Assembly (NCBI RefSeq): GCF_007995015.1
Contig: NZ_VORB01000002.1
Coordinates: 273,347 to 337,346, forward strand
From: Luteibaculum oceani
GTDB taxonomy: Bacteria > Bacteroidota > Bacteroidia > Flavobacteriales_D > Luteibaculaceae
Reading direction: 5' to 3'
DNA: 64,000 nt
Shown: in pieces, positions 54,009 through 62,949 of the stretch
Position numbering within the stretch: position 1 is the stretch's first letter
Layout of the letters: every line of letters starts with the position of its first letter
Notes under the pieces: model-generated
Told to the model about the DNA's origin: nothing
Database searches by the model: none
What the model saw: the letters and a program-made list of their open reading frames with translations, nothing else
Translations under genes and position numbers: made by a program

Positions 54009-54857
54009 TTAAAATATTTCGTTGGTCATTAATGCTGCTTCGTGCAAAGCATCTTTGTTTAGCCCCAAATCTAAATTTAAATCATCAAAATACGAAAGCA
54101 TCTTTTCAGTATCCATGTTTCCTGTTAAATCATCCTTGGCCATAGGGCAACCTCCATACCCTTTTAAAGCGCCATCAAATTTTCTACAACCCGCTTCGTA
54201 TGCCCAAGCAACCTTTTTAACTACATCGTCTGGGGTGGCGTGTAAATGTGCTCCAATTTCAACGGTCGGAAGTTCTGTGATCATAGTTGTAAATAGCCCT
54301 TTAATGGAAGCTTCATCAGCAGAACCGATGGTATCTGAAGGCGCTAGGTAAGCAATTTCCATTTTATCCTTCAGTTTAAAGGCCCAATCCGTTACAATGT
54401 CTGGATGCCATTTATCACCATAGGGATTGCCAAAAGCCATGCTTAAATAAACCACCAACTTCTTTTGATGCTTATCACAAATTGTCTTTATAGCTTCTAG
54501 TCTAATTAAGCTCTCTTCAATGCCTGCATTTGTATTCCTCTTTTGGAACGTTTCAGAAACCGAGAAAGGATACCCAATAAAGCTTATTTCTTCGTGCTGA
54601 ACGGCGTCGTTACAGCCTCTTTCGTTGGCAACTATGGCTAGAAGTTTGGTTTTATCGTTTAGTTTTAATCCCTCTAAAACCTTAGCAGTATCAGCTAACT
54701 GAGGGATAGCTTTGGGAGAGACAAAACTCCCGAAATCTAAAACGGGAAAACCCACGTCAAGCAGTTTGTTTAAGTAAGCAATCTTCTTTTCGGTTGGAAT
54801 AAACTCTGAGATTCCTTGCATGGCATCTCTCGGGCATTCAGTAACGATAATATCCAT
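54009..54857 (-). CDS. Hydroxymethylglutaryl-CoA lyase
   Basis: 282 residues from the ATG at 54857, which overlaps the pyrD stop as TAATG. A longer frame extends to 54971 inside pyrD and is rejected. Family motifs are ECPRDAMQG near the N-terminus, DFGSFVSPKAIP, HLHATPDD (metal ligands) and the Cys-containing loop GYGGCPMAKDDLTGN. It splits HMG-CoA to acetyl-CoA and acetoacetate in leucine degradation. Catalytic residues are present; the substitution Ala-Met for Gly-Leu in the PRDGLQ motif is a family variation. Confidence 0.9.
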   Translation of the reverse strand: MDIIVTECPRDAMQGISEFIPTEKKIAYLNKLLDVGFPVLDFGSFVSPKAIPQLADTAKVLEGLKLNDKTKLLAIVANERGCNDAVQHEEISFIGYPFSVSETFQKRNTNAGIEESLIRLEAIKTICDKHQKKLVVYLSMAFGNPYGDKWHPDIVTDWAFKLKDKMEIAYLAPSDTIGSADEASIKGLFTTMITELPTVEIGAHLHATPDDVVKKVAWAYEAGCRKFDGALKGYGGCPMAKDDLTGNMDTEKMLSYFDDLNLDLGLNKDALHEAALMTNEIF

Positions 54858-55852
54858 TATAATGTGCTTGTTTCTTTCAATAAATTGGGTCCAGCATATA
54901 TAAATCCAGAATATACCTGAATCATATCTGCACCCGCTTCGAATTTCGATTGTGCTGAAGTTTTGTCGCATATCCCACCAACACCAACTATGGGTGTATG
55001 GGGTAACTTATTTCTAAACTGCTTAAGAACTCGATTGGATTTTTCTAAAACCGGTGCTCCACTCAATCCTCCTGCTCCTATATTTTCTACATCTGTAGGG
55101 GGAGTTTTTAAACCGCTACGGTCTATTGTTGTGTTACTCACTATTAAGCCGTCTACACAGCCCTCAGCAACTATCTCAGCGATATCATCTATCTGTCCAT
55201 CAGTAATGTCCGGCGCAATCTTCAACAAATGCGGCTTGTGTTCGTTGTACTGTTCTCTCTGAGTTTTGAGCGCATTTAAAATATTCTTAAGAGGCTCTTT
55301 ATCCTGAAGCTCCCGAAGGCCAGGTGTATTGGGTGAACTCACGTTGATAGTGAAATAATCTACATATGGATACAGTTCTTTGTGGCAGATTAAATAATCG
55401 TCAACTGCATTTTCGTTTGGCGTTACCTTGTTTTTACCAATGTTTCCTCCGATGATCAAGTTTTTTGGCCGATTTTTTAAATTTTCGACTGCATGTTTAA
55501 CTCCTTTATTATTAAAACCCATGCGGTTGATTAACGCCTTATCTTCAGGTAAGCGAAAGAGTCGAGGTTTAGGGTTCCCGTCCTGTGGTTTTGGGGTTAC
55601 GGTACCAATCTCTACATGTCCAAACCCTAATAATGCTAATTCGTGAATAAAATCAGCGTTTTTATCCAAACCTGCTGCAATTCCCACTCTATTTCTGAAT
55701 TTCAAACCGATAAACTCGGTTCGATTTTCTTTCCCCACTTTCAATAAGAATCCCAAGCCCAGTTTTCTTACTATTCGCAATAAATCAAAGGTTATGTAAT
55801 GGGCTTTTTCAGGTTGAAATCTAAATATGAAAGACTTGAATAATGGGTACAT
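54857..55852 (-). CDS. pyrD: Dihydroorotate dehydrogenase (quinone, class 2)
   Basis: 331 residues from the ATG at 55852; a TTG at 55858 would add only two. The N-terminal helical pair (MYPLFKSFIFRFQPEKAHYI) is the membrane-association region of class 2 enzymes. FMN-site motifs are GIAAGLDKNADFI, VEIGTVTPKPQ, INVSSPNTPGL with the catalytic Ser, KIAPDI, VSNTT and GVGGI. It oxidises dihydroorotate for UMP synthesis, passing electrons to quinone. It is coupled to the HMG-CoA lyase by a TAATG overlap. The 109-base gap upstream also holds the manganese operator at 55898. Confidence 0.95.
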   Translation of the reverse strand: MYPLFKSFIFRFQPEKAHYITFDLLRIVRKLGLGFLLKVGKENRTEFIGLKFRNRVGIAAGLDKNADFIHELALLGFGHVEIGTVTPKPQDGNPKPRLFRLPEDKALINRMGFNNKGVKHAVENLKNRPKNLIIGGNIGKNKVTPNENAVDDYLICHKELYPYVDYFTINVSSPNTPGLRELQDKEPLKNILNALKTQREQYNEHKPHLLKIAPDITDGQIDDIAEIVAEGCVDGLIVSNTTIDRSGLKTPPTDVENIGAGGLSGAPVLEKSNRVLKQFRNKLPHTPIVGVGGICDKTSAQSKFEAGADMIQVYSGFIYAGPNLLKETSTL

Positions 55853-55897
55853 CCGCAATTTTTTGACAAAAGAAGCGATTTTGCTTCACTTAAAGAA

Positions 55898-55913
55898 GTT
55901 AGACGTGTCTAAC
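55898..55913. promoter_or_regulatory. Predicted MntR/DtxR-type operator of the Mn transporter operon
   Basis: GTTAGACGTGTCTAAC, a perfect 16-base palindrome. It lies 3 bases before a TTTG -33 element (55916-55919) that is 23 bases from a TATTTTCG -7-like box. It matches the site at 36068-36083 at 14 of 16 positions. Confidence 0.8.
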
Positions 55914-55915
55914 AT

Positions 55916-55950
55916 TTTGTTTTAGAGCACCATTAATTTTGATATTTTCG
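55916..55950 (+). promoter_or_regulatory. Promoter of the manganese ABC transporter operon
   Basis: TTTG at 55916-55919, 23-base spacer, TATTTTCG at 55943-55950 (one mismatch from TAnnTTTG). The predicted start is near 55955, about 13 bases before the ATG at 55968. Confidence 0.55.
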
Positions 55951-55967
55951 CCAATATTTCTGCATTT

Positions 55968-56879
55968 ATGACCAGGAAGATTACCATCCTTTCGCTATTA
56001 TTTTGTGCCATTCAAATTTCTTGTAATAACCAGAAACAAGAAGACTACACCACTATTGTTTGTACGACAAATATTATAGGGGATTTGCTGCAACAAATTT
56101 GCCCCGATAACTACAAGGTGGTTTGTATGATGGGCCCCGGAGTTGATCCACATATTTATAAACCAAAACCCTCGGATATCAGAGATTTACAAGACGCAGA
56201 TGTGATTGTAAAAAACGGACTGCACCTTGAAGGGAAAATGAGTGAGATTTTGGAAAATTTGGGGGCAGAAAAAATGATTATTTCTGTAGCCGAAGGTATT
56301 TCAGACTCTTCTTACATAACGACCTCTGAATTTCAGGATGGCGTAGATCCACATTTATGGTTCGATCCCTGCATTTGGTGGCAAGGAATTGAGTATACAG
56401 CAAATAAATTAAAGGAGTATTTCCCTGAAGACGCACAGAAATTTGATGATAAGCTAAATACCTACAAAAAGTTATTCTTCACCTCCATAAGTGCTACCGA
56501 GGATATTATTTTTTCAATTCCCCCAGAGCAAAGGGTTCTGGTTACTGCGCATGATGCGTTTAGTTATTTCGCAAAGCGTTACGAGTTCGAGCTCCTAACT
56601 ATTCAGGGATTATCAACTCAGGTAGATTTTAGCATAAAAACAATAGAGGAATTGAGTAATTCTATAGTAGAGAAAAAGGTTCCTTGCGCATTTGTAGAAA
56701 GCTCAGTACCCAAAAAATCGATCAATACGCTAATTTCTGTTTGTAGGCAGAAGGGCCATAATTTGAGATTAGGAGGCACATTATACAGCGATGCTTTGGG
56801 CGCACCTCAAAGTAGTTCGGAAACCTACTTGGGCATGTTTAGAAACAATGCTAAACAAATTGCTAACTGTTTAAATTAG
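55968..56879 (+). CDS. TroA/MntA-type metal-binding lipoprotein of an Mn(Zn) ABC transporter
   Basis: 303 residues with lipobox QISC (lipid Cys19). Cluster A-I metal site with ligands His62 (GVDPHIYKPKP), His129 (GVDPHLWFDP), His195 (TAHDAFSYF) and Asp275 (LYSDALG), the TroA set; Glu244 in FVESSVPKK is also present. TroA proteins bind Mn(II) or Zn(II) with this set and pass it to the permease. No His-rich loop, which is typical of Zn-specific ZnuA, so manganese is the better guess. First gene of the ABC operon, directly below the MntR-type operator. Confidence 0.9.
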   Translation: MTRKITILSLLFCAIQISCNNQKQEDYTTIVCTTNIIGDLLQQICPDNYKVVCMMGPGVDPHIYKPKPSDIRDLQDADVIVKNGLHLEGKMSEILENLGAEKMIISVAEGISDSSYITTSEFQDGVDPHLWFDPCIWWQGIEYTANKLKEYFPEDAQKFDDKLNTYKKLFFTSISATEDIIFSIPPEQRVLVTAHDAFSYFAKRYEFELLTIQGLSTQVDFSIKTIEELSNSIVEKKVPCAFVESSVPKKSINTLISVCRQKGHNLRLGGTLYSDALGAPQSSSETYLGMFRNNAKQIANCLN

Positions 56880-56880
56880 G

Positions 56881-57651
56881 ATGGAAACAGCATTAGAAGC
56901 ACATAATTTAACGGTTAGTTACACGCGTTTACCGGTCTTGTGGAATGTAGATTTCACTATTCCCTCTGGAACCATGTGTGGAATTTTAGGGCCAAATGGA
57001 TCGGGTAAAACCACCCTTCTTAAGAGCATAATGGATTTGCTTCCCCCCGATCTAGGTTATGTAAAAGTTTTTGAGAAATCTATTGATAGTGTTAGAGGCC
57101 GAGTAAGTTATGTTCCGCAACGAGAGAGTGTAGATTGGAATTTCCCTGCTACTGTGTACGATGTGGTTAAATCTGGGCGCTATGGCGCAAAAAAGCTATT
57201 TAAACGCCTTTCAAAGGAGGATTATTTGATAATCGATGAAGCGCTGGAGCGGGTTAAAATGACTGAATTTTCCAATCGCCAAATTGGTCAGCTTTCTGGC
57301 GGACAACAGCAAAGGGTGTTCTTGGCAAGAGCCTTGTGCCGTAAGGCCGATTTATTTCTTTTAGATGAACCATTTACGGGAGTAGATGCGCTTTCTGAAG
57401 AAACTTTAATTGGAGTGTTGCAATCGTTAATAAAGGAAGGTAAAACCGTGGTAATGGTGCATCACGATATTGGGTCTGCTGTAAAGTATTTCGACTATGC
57501 CGTTCTTTTAAATACACGATTAATTGCAGCAGGTAAAGCTGAGGACGTCTTAACGGAAGAAAATCTCGCAAAAGCCTATGGTGCCAAGCTGAGTATTTTG
57601 GATGCCGTAAGACAGGAAATGAAAAACAAAGGATATTCTATTCACAACTAG
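56881..57651 (+). CDS. Metal ABC transporter ATP-binding protein (TroB/MntB type)
   Basis: 256 residues, one ABC cassette: Walker A GPNGSGKTTL (residues about 38-47), Q-loop VPQRESVDWNFP, signature LSGGQQQRVFLARAL, Walker B LFLLDEPFTGVD, H-loop VMVHHDIG. It couples ATP to metal import through the two permeases. It starts one base after the TroA-like stop. The VDWNFP insert in the Q-loop is characteristic of metal-family ATPases. Confidence 0.93.
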   Translation: METALEAHNLTVSYTRLPVLWNVDFTIPSGTMCGILGPNGSGKTTLLKSIMDLLPPDLGYVKVFEKSIDSVRGRVSYVPQRESVDWNFPATVYDVVKSGRYGAKKLFKRLSKEDYLIIDEALERVKMTEFSNRQIGQLSGGQQQRVFLARALCRKADLFLLDEPFTGVDALSEETLIGVLQSLIKEGKTVVMVHHDIGSAVKYFDYAVLLNTRLIAAGKAEDVLTEENLAKAYGAKLSILDAVRQEMKNKGYSIHN

Positions 57652-57652
57652 T

Positions 57653-58909
57653 ATGTCTTTCTATGTAATCAGCATATTGGTTAGTTGTGGCTTAATTGGC
57701 ATCGTTAGTGGAGCCATAGGGACTTATGCCGTTTTGCAAAAAAAGTCATTGCTTGCCGACTCTATCTCTCACAGCTTGCTTCCAGGTATTATGCTGGGAT
57801 TTCTTATTACCAAGGAGAAAGACCCCGTATTAATCTCTTTGGGAGCAACAATTAGCGGACTTATTTCTGCTTACCTCACCGATTGGCTTGTAGCAAAAAC
57901 AAAACTCAACCAAGATGCAGCAATAGGTATTAACTTGTCTTTGTTTTTTGGATTGGGCGTTGTTTTACTTACCTATATCCAATCTGGAAATTATGGAGGA
58001 CAAAGCGGTCTTACCCAATTGTTGCTTGGAAATGCCGCCAGCATGCAGCAGAGTGATATCTTCTTTTTTTCAGCCTTGGGATTATTTTTAGCCCTTTCCC
58101 TCCTTTTTCTTGGAAAGGAACTCAATTTAATTTGTTTCAATAAAGACTTTGCTAAGAGCATAGGTTTGCCCGTTGCTAGGTTAGAGTTTTTACTGCGCCT
58201 ACTTTTAGTTTTAACCATTGTCGCGGGAATACAAGCTGTAGGAGTGGTACTTATGGCTTCCTGCTTAATTGCTCCTGTTATTGCAGCTAAGTACTGGAGT
58301 ATATCATTAAGAAGGATACAGATTATTTCTACTATAATCGGTTGTTTGTCAGGCGTTTTAGGGGCTTTATTTTCGTATTATTTTAACCATGTTCCTACCG
58401 GGCCTCTTATTGTATTAATTCTAACTTTTGTTGCTTTTTTCTCCATGTTTTTTGGAATTGAAAAAGGACTTTTGCGACGATTTTTCAAAGAAAGATCCAA
58501 CCGATTTAAAATCCAGGCCGATCATATACTAAAGGAATTATTCTACCTAAATGAACAGGGAAATGAAACCGGAACTTATCATATCAGGGAACTAAAAGTT
58601 TTTTCAGAATCCGGAAAAAGCAGATCGAATAGGATATTAAAAAGATTGGCTCGCAAGGGATTTCTAATAACCAGTGGCACGGACATTACAATAACCGAAA
58701 AGGGAAAATCGGAAGCAAATAAAATAGTGCGTCTTCACCGCTTATGGGAGTTGTATTTATTGAAACGCCTAGAGATACCTGCAGATCACGTCCATGACAA
58801 TGCCGAACAAATAGAACATATTTTAAGTCCAGAATTAGAAGCTGCCCTATTAAAGGAGCTAGATTATCCAGTTCGAGATCCACATAACAGCCCCATCCCC
58901 AATGAATAG
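57653..58909 (+). CDS. Metal ABC permease fused to a DtxR/MntR-like regulatory domain (TroC-R, YtgCR-like)
   Basis: 418 residues. Residues 1-270 form an ABC-3 permease with about eight membrane helices (starting FYVISILVSCGLIGIVSGAI). Residues about 285-418 form a winged helix plus metal-domain of the DtxR/MntR family: helix-turn-helix around 305-335 (ESGKSRSNRILKRLARKGFL), His362/Glu366 (RLHRLWELYL), His381, Glu385, Glu388 and His389 (AEQIEH), aligned to the free regulator at 36075-36752. The position of its Asp16 is His291. In Chlamydia such a YtgC-R fusion is cleaved to give an iron-dependent repressor; whether that happens here is unknown. The FeoA-like tail of the free regulator is absent. 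Overlaps the next permease by 8 bases. Confidence 0.92.
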   Translation: MSFYVISILVSCGLIGIVSGAIGTYAVLQKKSLLADSISHSLLPGIMLGFLITKEKDPVLISLGATISGLISAYLTDWLVAKTKLNQDAAIGINLSLFFGLGVVLLTYIQSGNYGGQSGLTQLLLGNAASMQQSDIFFFSALGLFLALSLLFLGKELNLICFNKDFAKSIGLPVARLEFLLRLLLVLTIVAGIQAVGVVLMASCLIAPVIAAKYWSISLRRIQIISTIIGCLSGVLGALFSYYFNHVPTGPLIVLILTFVAFFSMFFGIEKGLLRRFFKERSNRFKIQADHILKELFYLNEQGNETGTYHIRELKVFSESGKSRSNRILKRLARKGFLITSGTDITITEKGKSEANKIVRLHRLWELYLLKRLEIPADHVHDNAEQIEHILSPELEAALLKELDYPVRDPHNSPIPNE

Positions 58910-59777
58910 TGACTTATTAATCATATTAGCTGGATCTTTGGTAGCCTTGAATGGCGCATGGATTGGTTGCTATCTTTTATTACAGAAAAACGCCCTTTTG
59001 GGAGATGCAATTTCCCATGCTGTTTTACCGGGAATCGTTATTGCGTTTTTAATTTCTGGAAGTAAAGCTTCCATCTATTTGTTACTGGGAGCAGCTATTT
59101 CTGGTATAATTCTCAGTCAACTTATTTATTGGTTGCAAGAGAAGGTTAAAATGCAAAAAGATGCCGCGCTGGGCTTGAGTTATACAGCTTTTTTCGCCTT
59201 CGGGCTACTTCTACTAAGCGTTTATTTAAACGATGTGGACCTTGATGCAGAATGCGCCTTATTTGGCGAAATCGCCTTTGTACCCATTGATGTTAGCGAA
59301 TCAATTTTTGGTTCAATTCCAAGGGCATTTTTACTCCAGGTCCCCACCTTTATTCTAACCACTCTTCTTGTTGGATTTGGTAAAAAGGGATTATTTCTAT
59401 CCACCTTTAATCCCGAGTTTTCTATGTCTATTGGGGTGCCCGTAAAGCGATGGCAAGGCATTTTATTGGCTCTAACTTCGTTGTACACGGTTATGTCTTT
59501 TGAATTGGTGGGAGCAATTATGGTAGTTGGATTTATGATTATCCCCGCATCCACAGCCTACTTGTTTGTAAAAAATTTAAAATCCATGATCCTTTGGTCC
59601 TCCGTTTTTGGGGTTTCTGCTGTGATTTTAGGTTATTTGGTGGCAATTAGACTAAATGTCTCGATAGCAGGTTCTATGGTTACCTTTTCGGGACTTATTT
59701 TATTTGCAACCGTAATTATTACCAGACTTAAGCAACGACAAAGAAATGGCAGAAAAGAAGTTACAAGCTTCGGTTAA
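58902..59777 (+). CDS. Metal ABC transporter permease (TroD type)
   Basis: 291 residues with eight membrane helices and no regulatory tail. The ABC-3 motif GDAISHAVLPGIVIAFLISG (about 35-54) is clear and matches LLADSISHSLLPGIML in the first permease, so the two are paralogues forming the heterodimeric channel. Its ATG lies 8 bases inside the fused permease gene and it overlaps smpB by 32 bases. Basic C-terminal tail, cytoplasmic. Confidence 0.92.
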   Translation: MNSDLLIILAGSLVALNGAWIGCYLLLQKNALLGDAISHAVLPGIVIAFLISGSKASIYLLLGAAISGIILSQLIYWLQEKVKMQKDAALGLSYTAFFAFGLLLLSVYLNDVDLDAECALFGEIAFVPIDVSESIFGSIPRAFLLQVPTFILTTLLVGFGKKGLFLSTFNPEFSMSIGVPVKRWQGILLALTSLYTVMSFELVGAIMVVGFMIIPASTAYLFVKNLKSMILWSSVFGVSAVILGYLVAIRLNVSIAGSMVTFSGLILFATVIITRLKQRQRNGRKEVTSFG

Positions 59778-60210
59778 CATTAAGAATAAGAAGGCCCGTT
59801 TCGAATTCAACATAATTGACACCTACGTTTGTGGGATTGTATTAAAGGGAACTGAGATAAAATCTATACGCCTTAACAAAGCCAGCATTACCGAGGGGTA
59901 CTGTGGATTTGAAAAGGATGAGTTATTTCTTAGAAATGCCCATATCGCAGAATATGAGAAAGCTTCCTTTAAAACTCATGAACCAACTCGACCTCGTAAG
60001 CTTCTTTTAAACCGTAACGAATTAGATAAAATTCATAAACAGGTAAAGGTTAAGGGTATTACTATAGTGCCTTTACGGATGTTTATAAATGACAAAGGGT
60101 TAGCCAAACTTGAGATAGGTATTGCGGAGGGTAAAAAATTACACGATAAGAGACAAGACCTAAAAGAAAAAGATGCCAAGCGCGAAATGGATCGGGCTAT
60201 GAAACGTTAA
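59746..60210 (+). CDS. smpB: SsrA-binding protein SmpB
   Basis: 154 residues. It begins MAEKKLQASVNIKNKKARFE and has the OB-fold core GIVLKGTEIKSIRLNKASIT, the metal- or RNA-contact region HIAEYEKASFKTHEPTR and the C-terminal helical tail KKLHDKRQDLKEKDAKREMD, which threads the ribosome during trans-translation. With tmRNA it rescues stalled ribosomes; I see no tmRNA gene in the window. It overlaps the metal permease by 32 bases, so it may be co-transcribed with the manganese operon; start by ATG 59746. Confidence 0.95.
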   Translation: MAEKKLQASVNIKNKKARFEFNIIDTYVCGIVLKGTEIKSIRLNKASITEGYCGFEKDELFLRNAHIAEYEKASFKTHEPTRPRKLLLNRNELDKIHKQVKVKGITIVPLRMFINDKGLAKLEIGIAEGKKLHDKRQDLKEKDAKREMDRAMKR

Positions 60211-60260
60211 CAAGATTTTAAAAACCGACTTTCCACCACTTCGTTTATGAAGAAAAAAAG

Positions 60261-60779
60261 ATGCGGTTAACGATTTTTCTTTGTCTCTCCTTATTACTTA
60301 ATTCCTGTGCTCAATCTCAGGAGTCTAAATTCATAAGCCCCCTACCCGACAGTTTAACGGTAGTTAAAACCGATTCTGAATGGAAGAAGGAATTAAGTCC
60401 TGAAGCCTTTTACGTTTTGCGAGAAAAAGGAACTGAGAGAGCATTCACAGGTAATTATCACAACAGCAAGGAAAAGGGAATTTATTTGTGCAATGCATGT
60501 AAGAACCCGCTATTCGCGTCTAAAACCAAGTTTAATTCTGGAACGGGTTGGCCAAGCTTTTATGAGCCGATTAAAGAGGAGTTTGTAGGCGAATTAGAGG
60601 ATAATTCCTATGGAATGATGCGAACTGAGGTAGTGTGTAATTTTTGCGGTGGCCATCTTGGACATGTTTTTAACGACGGGCCAGCTCCAACAGGATTACG
60701 TTATTGTATCAACTCGGTTTCCCTGGATTTCACCACACAACCATCAAAACGTGTTAAGTCTTTAATAGCGTCGGAATAA
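60261..60779 (+). CDS. msrB: Peptide-methionine (R)-S-oxide reductase MsrB, lipoprotein-type signal
   Basis: 172 residues with signal ending in lipobox LLNSC (Cys16). Zinc site Cys77, Cys80, Cys126, Cys129 (CNAC and CNFC); catalytic Cys149 in [17 protein letters not shown] and [14 protein letters not shown] motifs are intact. It reduces methionine-R-sulfoxide in envelope proteins. A lone MsrB with no MsrA partner nearby; it suits oxidative protection outside the cytoplasm. A seven-codon frame starting at 60247 overlaps the start and is considered chance. Its 3' end overlaps nnr by 26 bases. Confidence 0.94.
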   Translation: MRLTIFLCLSLLLNSCAQSQESKFISPLPDSLTVVKTDSEWKKELSPEAFYVLREKGTERAFTGNYHNSKEKGIYLCNACKNPLFASKTKFNSGTGWPSFYEPIKEEFVGELEDNSYGMMRTEVVCNFCGGHLGHVFNDGPAPTGLRYCINSVSLDFTTQPSKRVKSLIASE

Positions 60780-62220
60780 GGTTTATTAGGTCTAATGGTG
60801 AAAGACTGCCATCGGAGCCTGATTTTACCCATTCATCCGCAGCTTTACCATGAATATAAACACCTAAAGCTGCGGCGCTTATATTTTTGGGGACAAAACA
60901 GAGAAGCCCTCCAATAATCCCGGCTAACACATCGCCTGTCCCCCCTTTTGCCAATGAGGCATTTCCAGAAGTGTTTACCAATAAACACCCCAAATTATCG
61001 GTAATCTGAGTGTATGGCCCCTTTGACACCAGGATTACCCCGTGAAATTTTGAAAATGCTTTCTGTTTATTCAATAAGTCCTCATATCCATGGGTTGGAC
61101 CAATTAATCTTTCCAATTCTCGCTTATGCGGAGTTATTATAGATTTCCTTGGTAGTTTCGGTGGCTCCTCCAAGCTTGAATATATGTTTATAGCATCCGC
61201 ATCTACCACAATGTTTTCTGGGGCATTTTCTAAAGTCGTGATAAGTAATTCCTTAGCTTTTTGGCTTTTACCTAGCCCCGGTCCAATTACGATCGATCTT
61301 GCTTTTTGAATGGTTTCAAGAGTTAATTCCTCGAAAGAAATAAACATTGCTTCGGGTAATGCAGCCTGTATTATTTGGCGGTTATCCTCGTCAGCACATA
61401 TCATAAGTAAACCACATCCACTTCTCCAGGCCGCTTTTCCTGCCATAATCACCGCGCCGGCCATTCCTTTTGCTCCCCCGATAATTAAACAGCTTCCAAA
61501 ATCCCTTTTTTCGCTATTCACATTCCTTTTAGAAAGCATGTTTTTTAAGTAGGAATCGGTAATTAGACGGCCTTCGATATGGCTTGGTTTAAAATCCTTG
61601 CTCAATCCAATATCTACCATAGAAATTTCTCCGGTGTATAAGAGGTTTTCTCTGTTCAAAAAGCAGCGTTTAAAACACTGTAGGGTAAAGGTTTTATCTG
61701 CTTTGAAAACTACGCCTGGTTGGCGGTATTCATCCGCAAGCATTCCCGAAGGAAGATCTACCGCTATTTTATAATTAGGCAAATCATTAATTTCTTGGAT
61801 AAAGGCAAGTAACTCACCTTCCAACGGCCGGTTTAAACCGGTTCCAAAAATGCAGTCTACTATAATTGTTTTGGGATTTAATTTTGCGGGAGACCATTCA
61901 TTTCTCTGGCTAATGGGCGCCCCAATTTCCAATAGTTTTTGATAGTTCGAATTGCACTCATTGCTACCCCTCTTTGGGTCCAAAACTGAGATTACATCCA
62001 CCCTGCATCCCACTTTAAAAAGCATTCGTGCAAGTGCGTAGCCATCTCCCCCATTATTTCCCGAACCACAAAGAATAACAAGGTTTTTATTTCTGTAATT
62101 TTCATGGATGATTTGTGAAAGTGATAAAGCCGCGTTCTCCATTAAATAAAGAGAGCTCTGCCATTTGGATTTTATACTGTGGGAATCCCAATTTTTTATG
62201 TTGTGAGCGTCTAAAATCAT
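60754..62220 (-). CDS. nnr: Bifunctional NAD(P)H-hydrate epimerase/dehydratase
   Basis: 488 residues from the ATG at 62220 ([13 protein letters not shown]). A longer frame to 62361 runs into the divergent Nudix gene and is rejected. The N-terminal YjeF epimerase domain (1-215) has [17 protein letters not shown]; the C-terminal ADP/ATP-dependent dehydratase domain (about 225-488) has [30 protein letters not shown] and [15 protein letters not shown]. It repairs hydrated NAD(P)H. Single gene, convergent with msrB and divergent from the Nudix gene. Confidence 0.94.
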   Translation of the reverse strand: MILDAHNIKNWDSHSIKSKWQSSLYLMENAALSLSQIIHENYRNKNLVILCGSGNNGGDGYALARMLFKVGCRVDVISVLDPKRGSNECNSNYQKLLEIGAPISQRNEWSPAKLNPKTIIVDCIFGTGLNRPLEGELLAFIQEINDLPNYKIAVDLPSGMLADEYRQPGVVFKADKTFTLQCFKRCFLNRENLLYTGEISMVDIGLSKDFKPSHIEGRLITDSYLKNMLSKRNVNSEKRDFGSCLIIGGAKGMAGAVIMAGKAAWRSGCGLLMICADEDNRQIIQAALPEAMFISFEELTLETIQKARSIVIGPGLGKSQKAKELLITTLENAPENIVVDADAINIYSSLEEPPKLPRKSIITPHKRELERLIGPTHGYEDLLNKQKAFSKFHGVILVSKGPYTQITDNLGCLLVNTSGNASLAKGGTGDVLAGIIGGLLCFVPKNISAAALGVYIHGKAADEWVKSGSDGSLSPLDLINLIPTLLKT

Positions 62221-62258
62221 ATTAGAAAAATAACAATTCCTCCTTATTTTCACAGCGG

Positions 62259-62909
62259 ATGAAAGAATTACAGGAACTAAAATCATTTCTACTTTCTCAA
62301 ATACAATCGGGACTTCCGGGGGAAAAAGCTCATATGGAGATGGCTTCATACAAGCGTCCATCGGCTGATGCCGTTAAGAGGAAAAGGTTGGGTGCACGAG
62401 CTTCCGCTGTAATGGTAGGGATGTATTACAAATCTGGTTTGTTGCATTGCAGTTTAATTCAACGTCCCGATTATGATGGAACGCACAGTGGTCAGGTGGC
62501 TTTTCCAGGTGGAAAAAAAGAACAGGAAGACCCTGATTTGGAGTTTACAGCTTTACGCGAAACAGAGGAAGAGGTTGGAATTGAACCCAGTAAAATAGAG
62601 GTTATTGGGCGTATGAGTGATTTATATATTCCTCCAAGCAATTTTTTAGTAACCCCTGTAATGGGTGTTTTAAATGCGGCTCCAAGTTTTAAGATAGACG
62701 AGCAGGAAGTTGCTGAGGCATTTCATTTTCCTTTGCGCTTGTTGTACGATGAGGATAGTTTTGTTACGGAACGAATTTATTTGCCTTACTACAAGGCCTA
62801 TATTAACGCTCCGAGCATAAACTTCCAAGGAAAAATTATTTGGGGTGCAACAGCAATGATGTTGTCAGAATTAAAGAGCATCCTAAACACAGATTTTTTG
62901 GAAATCTAG
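62259..62909 (+). CDS. Nudix hydrolase, CoA-pyrophosphatase type
   Basis: 216 residues. The Nudix box is GGKKEQEDPDLEFTALRETE followed by EEVGI, with the G-x5-E-x7-REUxEExGU spacing intact, near residues 85-110. The neighbouring UPF0035 region with LLHCSLIQRPDYDGTHSGQV (about 60-80) points to CoA pyrophosphatases such as NudL/CoaD-type. It would limit CoA or related dinucleotides. Divergent from nnr; 38 bases between starts. Confidence 0.9.
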   Translation: MKELQELKSFLLSQIQSGLPGEKAHMEMASYKRPSADAVKRKRLGARASAVMVGMYYKSGLLHCSLIQRPDYDGTHSGQVAFPGGKKEQEDPDLEFTALRETEEEVGIEPSKIEVIGRMSDLYIPPSNFLVTPVMGVLNAAPSFKIDEQEVAEAFHFPLRLLYDEDSFVTERIYLPYYKAYINAPSINFQGKIIWGATAMMLSELKSILNTDFLEI

Positions 62910-62949
62910 CATCTACTTCTATTTTTAAGCAAAATCAAATACTACCTAT

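Noticed and set aside
54858..54971. Longer N-terminus for the HMG-CoA lyase
   Set aside because: It is inside pyrD; the real start overlaps the pyrD stop as TAATG.
62221..62361. Longer N-terminus for nnr
   Set aside because: It overlaps the divergent Nudix coding region; the dehydratase family starts at 62220.
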